Part shown: positions 1 to 7,996 of the stretch, one piece after another | Layout: the number at the start of each line of letters is the position of its first letter | Position numbering within the stretch: the stretch's first letter is position 1 | Origin: a virus | Reading direction: 5' to 3' (one strand) | Virus record (IMG/VR): IMGVR_UViG_3300023210_000210 | Span: 1 to 24,600 of that record | Length of the DNA: 24,600 nucleotides | The notes under the pieces: model-generated | The model's database searches: none | Seen by the model: only the letters and a program-made list of their open reading frames with translations | Told to the model about the DNA's origin: nothing | Translations under genes and position numbers: made by a program

Positions 1-3000
1 CAAAGAAGGATTTGCATTTAATATAAAAGTTATATCAGCATCATTGTTAACACCATAGAAGCTACATCTATTAGTGGTATCACTATAGTGTCTATACAAA
101 CTATGCTTATCGTCTTCTATACTAAGAAAGTTGTTATTCAGACTAAACATCCAGTTAGGTTTATAAGAATACCTAGACGTCCACCCTTTAACCTCTTCAT
201 CAAAACTTAAAGTATTATAACTTCCACTTTGATTTTGTATAGATAAAACGTATTGTCTAGTATGTACATCGTAACCTCCAACTAATTTTGCTGATGAGCT
301 TAAAGTCCCCAGTTGATCTCTAAAGAAATCCCTCATGCCATAGTTGTTTATTTCGGTTATACCATCTCTAGATAGCCTTAGAATAGATCCTTTCTGCTTA
401 TCTGCAAAGTATTTCTGAAAACCAAATATTGCAAATGATTCTGGATTTGTACTTATACCAAACTCACCTAAGTATGGTACTATTTGTCCAACAACAAGGT
501 TACTAGACGTAACAGTTCCTCCACCTTCTGCAGAGTATATTGCATCTTTGTCTATCAGCGCTCTACTAACCTTATCTTCCTGAAATATTATCAAGTTAGT
601 ATCTTCAGCATACAATTTTTGTATTGACCTATAAGCAGGATCTAGTGATTTAGTTATATCTTCACTAACTGAGAACACATTTGTATTATTAACACCAGTT
701 CTAGAATTGTATATTCCAGAATATATCAATGAATTAAACCTTCTTTGTTGTATAGATTCTTCTTCGTTTATGTAAGCTCTAACACCATAACCAGCTGAAT
801 CATTATTAAAACCACCAAATATTCTAGATTCTTCTATATACAAGTTAGAATTTATACTTTTAACTGCTGATGCATTTCTATATAAACCTTCATTAAAAGA
901 AGTTATATTTGCTCCTGTTGGAATTGGAGGTGGCATATAAAAACTAATGCTATTGTTTTGTCTTAATTCACCAGTTATTGCATCGAAAAAAGAAATTGGT
1001 CCAGGCCACGTTGCTGAATCTTTACATGCTTGAACTGGGTCTTTACCAACAAGATTTACATCAGTCATGCCTGTTGAAATTCTTTTATTCCAATAAGTAT
1101 TATAGTATTCAACTTCTTCTATCTCTCCTGAAACTATATCTGATACAAGACCAGAAGAGGTAGTTTCCCAGAATATTTCTAAATTAGACTCTACTGGTTC
1201 TGTTTCTATAACACCAATAGTTGATAATTGTAAGTTAGTAGGCGTTGGTCCACTATTATCAAACTCCACTAAAAAATTCCTGTAATCTCTCGTTGTGTCG
1301 TCTAACACAACGTTTCCTATATTTGAGTCATTAGTTATAACACATGTGAATGGATTACTATCTTGTTTGTAAATAGCCTTAGTGTTAATAGTATAAGATC
1401 CACTTCTACCATCTTTAGGGTAAACATCATCAAGACCTCCAAGAAAAACTACTTTTTCATAGTTATCTTTATTGTATACTTGTTTTTGAACATTAGAAAC
1501 TAGATTAGCAACCCAGTTACCACTAGCATTATCATACACAGAACCTCTACCTGGTGCTATTCTTGGATATAGTTTTAATTTACTTTGATAAAACTTAACA
1601 TTATCCCTTATATCAAAGTTATCATAATCAATTGTTACTTTATTTATGTTATCTCCAATTAATGGGAATGTAGATAAATTGTTATAGTTAGGGTTTAAGT
1701 CTCCAGAAAGTGATGGAGGAAGATAAGGTTCACCATTAAGTATTCCAGCTAGATATATATTATAATATTCTTGCTCTTGTTGCTTTACAACTATTTTGTA
1801 ACTATACCATCCTAATGGGTTAGTATCTTTATCGTATAGTCCAGGGTAACCTACATCTCCAGTTGCTGGTATTGTTTCGTTAAAAACTAGCTTTATACTA
1901 TCACCAACCCAGTCAACTAGATTTCTACCACCTTTTACATCCATCTCAGGTATAATTGAAATAGCAGTATAATTTTCATCTAGGTATTGAAAACTTTTTA
2001 ATGGACTATTACCTTCATCTATATCTATATATTTGCTATTTACAGTATCTCCCTCTAAGTTTAACTTTTGTAAATCATCGGCTGTTATTGTTATTACCGG
2101 CATAGATCCTCCAAAGCCAGGGTCTATTATAGTAATAACATCACCTGCTTCATAACCATCTCCTCCCCCTATAACTTCTATAGAACACAGTGTTGTTGAT
2201 TTTATAGTAACGGTAAATCTGGCACCACTACCACTTCCACCTGAATAACCTACATCTCTATATACGTCATCCACACCACCATTAACCGCATAACCACCAA
2301 TTTGTGGACTATTTATTGAACTACTTATATCTTCAACTATCAACGGTCTTTTATTATCAAAACTAGTTACTGTTGGTAATAAAGGGTTTGTTATCACATC
2401 TGATTGTCTACCAAACTTATCAGCTAACACTATACCTACTTGATATGTTCTATTTTGCTTTACTGAATGATTAGGGTATTTTATACTTGAAAAAGTTGTT
2501 TTACTATCGTTTGATTTTAGTTTTCTACTAACACCTACACTATAATCTAATGATATTGGAGAAGTGTGTTTATCTAGAAAATTACCATACATAACTCTAT
2601 TACCAGAGACTTCTTGTGCTAATGCCTTTACTGGAACTTTATCATAAACTCTAGTTACTTCTCTTTCTGGTAGAGTTCTAATTGGTTTTTCTCCATTATA
2701 AGTGTATTTATATGAAGTGCTTGTATTACCTACAATTGAAGTATCATCTGTATCAATAGTTTTTATAACAGTCATTGCTGTACTGTTATCATCTTTTAAT
2801 ATTATATCTATTTTATCAACTTTCAACAAATCTTTAATCTGCCCAACTTGTATTTGACTGCCACTTAAATATGGCATAGGTATTCTTAAGTTAACTTTAT
2901 TGACTATGTTTTCCATCAACCTATTAACATTAGTAGAACCTAAATCAATAAACTCACTTTGGGTTGTTGGATCACCAGTAGCTAAAAAGCCATTAGATAC

Positions 3001-4872
3001 AGAATACGAACCTTGAATTCTATTGTCCCACCATTCATTAGACTGATTAAAATAACCATAGTCTTTAGGTATAAAAATGTTTTGTGAAAATGGAGCTACT
3101 AAAGAATATTCACCGTCATCAAACTTATATCTATAACTTAGTCTAGCAAATTTATCTTTAAGAAAAAACTCATCACCTGCAAAATCTTTATCATAGCCAG
3201 GATTTTTATATGAAAAACTTAACCACATTTTACCACCTGGCTCATCAATAAATCCTGTTGTCCAGTTGTTTATTCCGTTACCGTTTTCGTCTATCTTTCT
3301 TATGGTTATAGAAAACTTTTGATCACTAGAGTTAAAACCGTTTGTAAATATTTGATCTATAACAAAAGTGTCATCATCACTAAACCATGGAGAATTAACC
3401 CTCATTCCAGGGAAAAGAAATGATTTAACAAATGCTCTCTTTTTATTTATATTTGTTGTAGTCTGCCCGACACCAAGACCCCATCCATTAGGTCCATTTT
3501 CATCAACTAAAGATAGCTTAAAAACAATATTACCTATAGGTTTTTGTATTTCTACGGGTACCACTGTTCCAGGTGGTGTTGTTACTAAAGGATCAAAAGA
3601 AATAGCTGCACCAGTGCCAAGAACGCTAGTCCAAGGTAATTGATTAGCTAATGTGTCTGCACCTTGACTTTCTATTATTCCAGGTAATGATTGAGTAGTG
3701 TTTGACGCAATATAAGCTTTACTAACCAACAATCTATAAGACGGAGGTAACCATCTTTCAGTGGCATTTTCAATCTCTGGGTAAACTAGTACTATTGTTG
3801 CTGTTCCATTGTAGTCTACACCAGTGCCATTTAATATAGGTATACTAGTTTCAAATTTATCGTAATCAAAAGTTGAATCCACAGCAATCCAATTACTTGC
3901 ATTTGGTGGAGCAACACCACCACCAGTAGCTAAAATGCATTTATATATTTTACCGTCTAAATAAGTTGTGAAATCACCAATACTGTAGCTAAAAGTGTTA
4001 TCATAATAACCACTAGTGCTTGCCGGTGTTGGAGTTAACTTGTAATTGCTAGTGCAATCTGTTGTAAATGTAGTAGTGTTTGTTAAGCCGTATGAGACTC
4101 TTGGAAATCTTTTTAGTTGATAGAAGTATGGATATTCTGGTGTTTGAATAGAACCAGTCCCTAAAGTTTTTATATAAAACTGTAAACCAGGGTGTAGTAA
4201 ATAGTCAGATGGTATATCAGAAGGTGTAAATGTGACAACACTTGTGTGTCCAGAATTAGGAGCAACTGGCTGATAGTCTGATATTGTCGTAATACTTACA
4301 TCTATTTCTATAGTATGCTTAAACTCTGATGGTTCAAATGGATAATACTTAGCAACAGATATTGTTTCCTCTATATCATAGTAAGGATTACCACTAGTAG
4401 CCGGGGCTGTGATGGCACTTTCAACATTTATTTTTCTAGGTTGATTTCTATTGTCAGTCCAAAATAATAAGTCTTCTAATAAGTTGACACCATATATAGG
4501 TTCTGTCTTTGAGAAGTTCAAAAAACTACCTCTAACTAAAACATCAAAAGTGTCAGTATCGTAATAGTAACATATTATAGAACAATAAGCAGTTAAAGGG
4601 GCAATTGTTGAAGCATTGTGATCAGTGAAAAACAAATAGACTCTATTTAAACCATTATCTACGTAATTACCTATACAAGAAGTTGTAGCAGATAATCCGA
4701 AGTTTTCTAACAGTTCGTTTCCTTTTATATTTTCTAAAGCACCAACATCAGAGTTTTCTGATCTATTTATAGAAACATTTTCAGCATCCCTATACTCACC
4801 GTTAGGAACTAATCTACCATCCAAGTCTTTGTTCATCTTGGATTTCAGGAAAGTATTTTTAATCTCTGCCAT
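1..4872 (-). CDS. Tail-hub / muzzle (stabilization) protein of crAss-like type, 3' end outside window
   Basis: The frame starts at ATG 4872 and stays open to base 1, giving at least 1624 codons with no stop, so the C-terminus is outside the window. Residues 13-30 read MNKDLDGRLVPNGEYRDA. I recognise this as the N-terminal hallmark of the large tail stabilization protein of crAss-like phages and related marine podoviruses, compared by others to P22 gp10 and called the muzzle in the crAss001 virion. The rest is beta-rich, with many Gly, Asn, Thr and aromatic residues, and has no visible enzyme motif or membrane segment. It would form the distal tail tube where fibres attach. Its start overlaps the stop of the preceding ring-protein gene as TAATG, so the two are probably translationally coupled. 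Family is fairly certain; exact position in the virion is inferred. Confidence 0.85.
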   Translation of the reverse strand, partial: MAEIKNTFLKSKMNKDLDGRLVPNGEYRDAENVSINRSENSDVGALENIKGNELLENFGLSATTSCIGNYVDNGLNRVYLFFTDHNASTIAPLTAYCSIICYYYDTDTFDVLVRGSFLNFSKTEPIYGVNLLEDLLFWTDNRNQPRKINVESAITAPATSGNPYYDIEETISVAKYYPFEPSEFKHTIEIDVSITTISDYQPVAPNSGHTSVVTFTPSDIPSDYLLHPGLQFYIKTLGTGSIQTPEYPYFYQLKRFPRVSYGLTNTTTFTTDCTSNYKLTPTPASTSGYYDNTFSYSIGDFTTYLDGKIYKCILATGGGVAPPNASNWIAVDSTFDYDKFETSIPILNGTGVDYNGTATIVLVYPEIENATERWLPPSYRLLVSKAYIASNTTQSLPGIIESQGADTLANQLPWTSVLGTGAAISFDPLVTTPPGTVVPVEIQKPIGNIVFKLSLVDENGPNGWGLGVGQTTTNINKKRAFVKSFLFPGMRVNSPWFSDDDTFVIDQIFTNGFNSSDQKFSITIRKIDENGNGINNWTTGFIDEPGGKMWLSFSYKNPGYDKDFAGDEFFLKDKFARLSYRYKFDDGEYSLVAPFSQNIFIPKDYGYFNQSNEWWDNRIQGSYSVSNGFLATGDPTTQSEFIDLGSTNVNRLMENIVNKVNLRIPMPYLSGSQIQVGQIKDLLKVDKIDIILKDDNSTAMTVIKTIDTDDTSIVGNTSTSYKYTYNGEKPIRTLPEREVTRVYDKVPVKALAQEVSGNRVMYGNFLDKHTSPISLDYSVGVSRKLKSNDSKTTFSSIKYPNHSVKQNRTYQVGIVLADKFGRQSDVITNPLLPTVTSFDNKRPLIVEDISSSINSPQIGGYAVNGGVDDVYRDVGYSGGSGSGARFTVTIKSTTLCSIEVIGGGDGYEAGDVITIIDPGFGGSMPVITITADDLQKLNLEGDTVNSKYIDIDEGNSPLKSFQYLDENYTAISIIPEMDVKGGRNLVDWVGDSIKLVFNETIPATGDVGYPGLYDKDTNPLGWYSYKIVVKQQEQEYYNIYLAGILNGEPYLPPSLSGDLNPNYNNLSTFPLIGDNINKVTIDYDNFDIRDNVKFYQSKLKLYPRIAPGRGSVYDNASGNWVANLVSNVQKQVYNKDNYEKVVFLGGLDDVYPKDGRSGSYTINTKAIYKQDSNPFTCVITNDSNIGNVVLDDTTRDYRNFLVEFDNSGPTPTNLQLSTIGVIETEPVESNLEIFWETTSSGLVSDIVSGEIEEVEYYNTYWNKRISTGMTDVNLVGKDPVQACKDSATWPGPISFFDAITGELRQNNSISFYMPPPIPTGANITSFNEGLYRNASAVKSINSNLYIEESRIFGGFNNDSAGYGVRAYINEEESIQQRRFNSLIYSGIYNSRTGVNNTNVFSVSEDITKSLDPAYRSIQKLYAEDTNLIIFQEDKVSRALIDKDAIYSAEGGGTVTSSNLVVGQIVPYLGEFGISTNPESFAIFGFQKYFADKQKGSILRLSRDGITEINNYGMRDFFRDQLGTLSSSAKLVGGYDVHTRQYVLSIQNQSGSYNTLSFDEEVKGWTSRYSYKPNWMFSLNNNFLSIEDDKHSLYRHYSDTTNRCSFYGVNNDADITFILNANPSL

Positions 4873-6008
4873 TAGTGTTTGATTTGTTTAGACTTATTCC
4901 TCATCACTTGAGTTATCTCTTCTAGTTTTATATTTGATAATCTTATTTTAGCATTTCTTAAAGCAGCTCTTCTATCCTTCTTAAACCTAGATACAATGTA
5001 TTCCTGGACACCAGATCTTCCAGCTAACACTGAATATGCAATATGCATATACATTGCCTCCTCGGCCATCTTAGGTACCCTCATGTCCGCATCAACAGAC
5101 AAACCATCTGACACATATTCTAGTATTATTATTTTACCTGCTAAATCACTGCTAAATGAAAATTTACCCTCTCTTTCGTTAATAGTATAAAAACCATTTA
5201 CTTGTGTGGTTTCTGGGTTTAACCCATATCTTTGTCCTAATCCCCACCTACTATATCTATTGTTATCCACTGAAGCATCTAAGTTTTCATCATACCCACC
5301 TGTTATTCTTCTCATGTCAGCATCACTCCATCTTTCTTCTGTTTTTGAGTCTCCTTGCACATTATTGCCAACGTTATCTTGAGTAGGTATTCCAGCATCG
5401 TCCTGAACTGGTACTCTATATGGGTTGCTAGTCAACCTTGTTGGATATATAATATGTTTAACACCTAAGCTGTCAACCCAAGAAGTTTTAACATAATTAA
5501 CATAATCTTGAGGTATTATAATAGATAAACTAGGCGGTATAGTTAACTCTTGTGATTTTATGCTTTTTAATGTGTCATAACTAAACTCTTGTAATCCTCT
5601 CTTAGCATGAAACATTACATCTGTTCTTTTAATACTAGGAATTAGTTTACCTGTACCAACATAAGCAACTATAAAGTTGTTAACTATATCATGTAAGGAT
5701 ATGTATTCATAGCTACCATAGTTTTCATATAAAGCTGGTTCTAGTATTCTTATTTGTATAACATCTCCAGGAATACTTAATCCAGTACCTATTAACGTTA
5801 TTGAGTTGCCACTAACTGTATATTGAGTTGTTGTTGTTAATAATACGTTGTTTTTATATACAGCAAAATTAATATTAGTAGTTACAGTAGTTTCAACTAA
5901 TTGTGTATCACCAGTCCATGTAAAAACTTGTGTAGTTACTGGGTTTGGTTGTAAAAAAGTTTGTTGACCAGCGTAGTATTGTTCGTTGTTTTCTGTTAAT
6001 AGTCCCAT
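4872..6008 (-). CDS. Head-tail ring / tail tubular protein with extra N-terminal beta domain
   Basis: 378 residues. The region from about residue 95 onward, containing DVMFHAKRGLQEFSYD, the following KSIKSQELTIPPSL and PQDYVNYVKTSWVD, matches a conserved structural protein that precedes the muzzle gene in crAss-like phages and probably forms one ring of the short tail. Residues about 8-92 look different: they are rich in Thr, Val and Asn, with segments such as QYTVSGNSITL and GDVIQIRI. This resembles the small beta-sandwich modules of tail fibres. The C-terminal 60 residues are helical and basic (RFKKDRRAALRNAKIRL). It starts 6 bases after the preceding stop and its own stop overlaps the next start, so it sits in one operon with the two other tail genes. 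Which ring position it occupies cannot be told from sequence alone. Confidence 0.75.
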   Translation of the reverse strand: MGLLTENNEQYYAGQQTFLQPNPVTTQVFTWTGDTQLVETTVTTNINFAVYKNNVLLTTTTQYTVSGNSITLIGTGLSIPGDVIQIRILEPALYENYGSYEYISLHDIVNNFIVAYVGTGKLIPSIKRTDVMFHAKRGLQEFSYDTLKSIKSQELTIPPSLSIIIPQDYVNYVKTSWVDSLGVKHIIYPTRLTSNPYRVPVQDDAGIPTQDNVGNNVQGDSKTEERWSDADMRRITGGYDENLDASVDNNRYSRWGLGQRYGLNPETTQVNGFYTINEREGKFSFSSDLAGKIIILEYVSDGLSVDADMRVPKMAEEAMYMHIAYSVLAGRSGVQEYIVSRFKKDRRAALRNAKIRLSNIKLEEITQVMRNKSKQIKH

Positions 6009-6014
6009 TTGTTA

Positions 6015-6758
6015 TTAGCTTTTTTCGTTTACTTCATCTTGTTGAACCATTTGAGCAGCCGTTTGAACTATCTGTGGATCTCTTATAACCACACCAGCAT
6101 ACATTAGTATATTTAATATAACATTTGTTTGCTCGTGGTTTTCTATTTCAAAGTTCACAGAACCAGTAGCTGGAAAAGGACCAGTGTGTGGATTAGGAGG
6201 TACACCATTACCATCCCATATATAACCTCCAGTAGCGTTATCAATATAATAAGCCCAAACTACATCAGTTGGTTTCCTTAGATAAGAAAACGTTATATCT
6301 GCAGGTGTTTGTATACTTGTTGGATATACACTTACCTTGTCGTCTTCATATAGATATACAGGATATGTTAGTGATGGTTTTGTCAACGGAGATTTGTTGA
6401 TATATAGGAAGTCATTTCTTTGTAATCTCTGAAGTTCTGTAGTATCTTTATATATTACAGTTCCTATGCGATGTAAATCAGCTGGTTGACTAAAGTAACC
6501 ACCAGCGTAAGCAGGCGAAACACCTGTCTTTTTAAATACAGATAAAGAATCATCTATATTTTTAACGCGATTACCATATTCGCTTTCGTTTTCTGGTACA
6601 CGTAGTTGTTGGTTTAAATCTTCTACGTATTTTTCAAAGATTTCTAATTGCACTTGAGTGCCTATCTTATTAAACTCATCTGGTGTTAAATAACCACGCT
6701 GTTCTTTGTTGAGTATTGATAAGACGGTTTTGTAAACCGTATCTACGTTTATCGCCAT
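6015..6758 (-). CDS. Head-tail connector / ring protein of crAss-like type
   Basis: 247 residues. The N-terminus, with INVDTVYKTVLSILNKEQRG followed by YLTPDEFNKIGTQVQLEIFE, is a pattern I recognise from a virion protein conserved just upstream of the ring and muzzle genes in crAss-like and related marine phages. It is mainly helical at the start (about residues 1-75), then beta-rich with a short Gly/Pro/Asn loop (about 180-200), and ends in a helix containing AAQMVQQDE. It probably forms an adaptor ring under the portal. It is the first gene after the hairpin at 6776-6804, with about 17 bases of A/T-rich leader between the U-tract and ATG. No enzymatic residues are visible. Confidence 0.72.
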   Translation of the reverse strand: MAINVDTVYKTVLSILNKEQRGYLTPDEFNKIGTQVQLEIFEKYVEDLNQQLRVPENESEYGNRVKNIDDSLSVFKKTGVSPAYAGGYFSQPADLHRIGTVIYKDTTELQRLQRNDFLYINKSPLTKPSLTYPVYLYEDDKVSVYPTSIQTPADITFSYLRKPTDVVWAYYIDNATGGYIWDGNGVPPNPHTGPFPATGSVNFEIENHEQTNVILNILMYAGVVIRDPQIVQTAAQMVQQDEVNEKS

Positions 6759-6775
6759 TTTAAATTTTTTATTGT

Positions 6776-6804
6776 AAAAAAAAAGGCGGCGTAAGTGCCG
6801 CCTT
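6776..6804 (-). terminator. Rho-independent terminator or attenuator after the 258-residue gene
   Basis: Read on the minus strand, arms AAGGCGGC and GCCGCCTT form a perfect 8-bp stem around the 6-base loop ACTTAC, followed by an unbroken run of T. The stem stands out as GC-rich in very AT-rich DNA. It lies 15 bases beyond the stop of the 258-residue gene and less than 20 bases before the next start, so there is little room for a new promoter. It probably works as partial termination or as a 3'-end stabiliser. Confidence 0.85.
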
Positions 6805-6819
6805 ATATATAGTTACATG

Positions 6820-7596
6820 TTATTTGAACTTTTTCTCTATAGATTTATAAACCTGTAGACCTTCATCAGTTTTAAACCATGCTGCAATTGCAGAGTATGG
6901 ACTTTCATCAAAAGGAGTTGTCATTAGTTTTTTACCATTTGTAACCCAAATAAATGTTCTTTGGTCTCCACTTAGAGATATTATATTAGCTTCAGTAGCT
7001 TTAATAGCAAAGTTTCTTAGCATTACATTATCATCATTAGCTAATTCTATAAACAGAACTGGATTTCTTTTAGCAAATACTAATACATCTCTTTTTATCT
7101 GCTTAGAAGTCATTGTAGAAACACTAGATCCTTGTTCAACTCTAAGTATAGCTTCAGCTTGATCAATTTCCATTGAGTAAGCAGAGTTCATAGCTTCGAT
7201 TTCTAATTCTAAGTAATCTAACTCATCTATAGCTTCAGCAACTTCATCAACTTCATCAAATATAACACCCTTCATTGGATGTACATCTAAAAACTTTTGC
7301 AAACTAGTTTTGTTTCTAGGTACACTTAATACACCATCTTGAAATACTATATGCTTTAAAGTACATGGTCCTTCTTGTTCATCTACAAAAACACTTTTTT
7401 GATTTGTAGCATATCTAAGCTCTCTTTCGTAACCTTTTTCTTCATCAAACCAAACTAAAGGATATCTTCTAGTGTGTCTAGATGGTATAGTATACGTTAA
7501 TGGTTCTTTATCTCCAGTTAAATAATAATTCCTATCTTTAACTTCCCATTTAGGAGTTTCAATTTTTTTTGTTTGTTTTTTTTCTTTTGTTTCCAT
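6820..7596 (-). CDS. Unknown virion-region protein (258 aa) between decoration-like and ring proteins
   Basis: I do not recognise a named family. The first 15 residues are a Lys-rich tail (KEKKQTKK). A beta-rich part follows to about residue 120, with HTRRYPLVWFDEEKGYERE and a SVPRNKTSLQKFLDVHP segment. Next comes an acidic helical stretch at about 115-165 (DEVDEVAEAIDELDYLELE), and the C-terminal third ends in EGLQVYKSIEKKFK. The segments TSLQKFLDVHP and LRNFAIKATEANII are reminiscent of small phage proteins that bind capsid or neck, but this is weak. Its position between the capsid/decoration genes and the tail-adaptor genes, bounded by hairpins on both sides, suggests a virion or assembly role. 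The start is preceded by four copies of ATTAT ending in the start codon. Confidence 0.7.
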   Translation of the reverse strand: METKEKKQTKKIETPKWEVKDRNYYLTGDKEPLTYTIPSRHTRRYPLVWFDEEKGYERELRYATNQKSVFVDEQEGPCTLKHIVFQDGVLSVPRNKTSLQKFLDVHPMKGVIFDEVDEVAEAIDELDYLELEIEAMNSAYSMEIDQAEAILRVEQGSSVSTMTSKQIKRDVLVFAKRNPVLFIELANDDNVMLRNFAIKATEANIISLSGDQRTFIWVTNGKKLMTTPFDESPYSAIAAWFKTDEGLQVYKSIEKKFK

Positions 7597-7614
7597 AATA
7601 TAATATAATATAAT
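7595..7614 (-). repeat. ATTAT x4 leader abutting a start codon
   Basis: On the minus strand four tandem ATTAT pentamers lead directly into the ATG of the 258-residue gene, the last copy supplying its AT. The repeat fills nearly all the space between the upstream terminator and the start, and no purine-rich Shine-Dalgarno site is present. It may be an unstructured A/U-rich ribosome-entry leader of the kind Bacteroidetes favour. Confidence 0.7.
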
Positions 7615-7616
7615 TT

Positions 7617-7645
7617 AAAAAAAGACCCCGCCGAAACGGGATCTT
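7617..7645 (-). terminator. Rho-independent terminator or attenuator after the decoration-like gene
   Basis: On the minus strand AAGATCCCG pairs with CGGGGTCTT (one T-G wobble) around a 6-base loop, followed by seven T residues. It lies about 8 bases after the stop of the 94-residue decoration-like gene. The following start is only some 20 bases downstream, leaving no room for a separate promoter, so readthrough must supply the downstream genes unless a promoter lies inside the upstream gene. Confidence 0.85.
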
Positions 7646-7653
7646 ATTATTTT

Positions 7654-7938
7654 TTATGCGAAAGCAATTGACGAAATATCAACCATGTTCACTAAAATAG
7701 CAGGACCAGAAGCCCCATTTGCTGATTCAATAGCATCATTTACAGCATCCCTAATTCCACTGAAATCAGTTTGAGTAGGGTAAGTTACAGTAATTGTATC
7801 TACAGCCGCGTTAGCATCTAATGTAAGTACAACTTGGGTAGCGGTTGGTGTTCCAACATGTATCACATTGTCACAAGGTAGCAAATCAGCTTTTCCACCA
7901 TTGGTAGAAGCTACTTTTGCAAATTTTATATATCCCAT
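7654..7938 (-). CDS. Small decoration-like / capsid-associated protein (94 aa)
   Basis: 94 residues, beginning MGYIKFAKVASTNGGKADLLP, then alternating beta-strand segments (TQVVLTLDAN, DTITVTYPT) and one amphipathic helix (GIRDAVNDAIESANGAS). It contains one Cys and no charged clusters or membrane segment. It lies directly downstream of the major capsid gene between two strong hairpins. A small beta-rich protein in this place suits a capsid decoration or cementing role, and I recall similar small proteins in the same place in marine phage contigs. The function is inferred from position and composition only. Confidence 0.65.
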   Translation of the reverse strand: MGYIKFAKVASTNGGKADLLPCDNVIHVGTPTATQVVLTLDANAAVDTITVTYPTQTDFSGIRDAVNDAIESANGASGPAILVNMVDISSIAFA

Positions 7939-7965
7939 TTTTTCTTATTTTTAAAGATTAATAAA

Positions 7966-7988
7966 GTGGGGCAACATAGTCACCCCAC
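7966..7988 (-). terminator. Strong hairpin after major capsid gene (attenuator-like)
   Basis: On the minus strand GTGGGGTGAC pairs with GTTGCCCCAC (two internal G-T wobbles) around a 3-base loop, a 10-bp stem. The bases after it are TTTATTAATC, a weaker U-tract than in the two hairpins further downstream. It begins 8 bases after the capsid stop codon. This suggests partial termination or protection of the capsid mRNA 3' end. Confidence 0.75.
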
Positions 7989-7996
7989 ATATATAT

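Noticed and set aside
978-1163. Plus-strand short frames in the left part of the window (also 3368-3643)
   Set aside because: They are antisense to the continuous tail-hub frame, which runs without stop across the region.
7595-7614. TATAAT-like boxes within the ATTAT leader as plus-strand promoters
   Set aside because: They arise from the pentamer repeat and point away from all genes here; no -35 partner or downstream gene exists on that strand.
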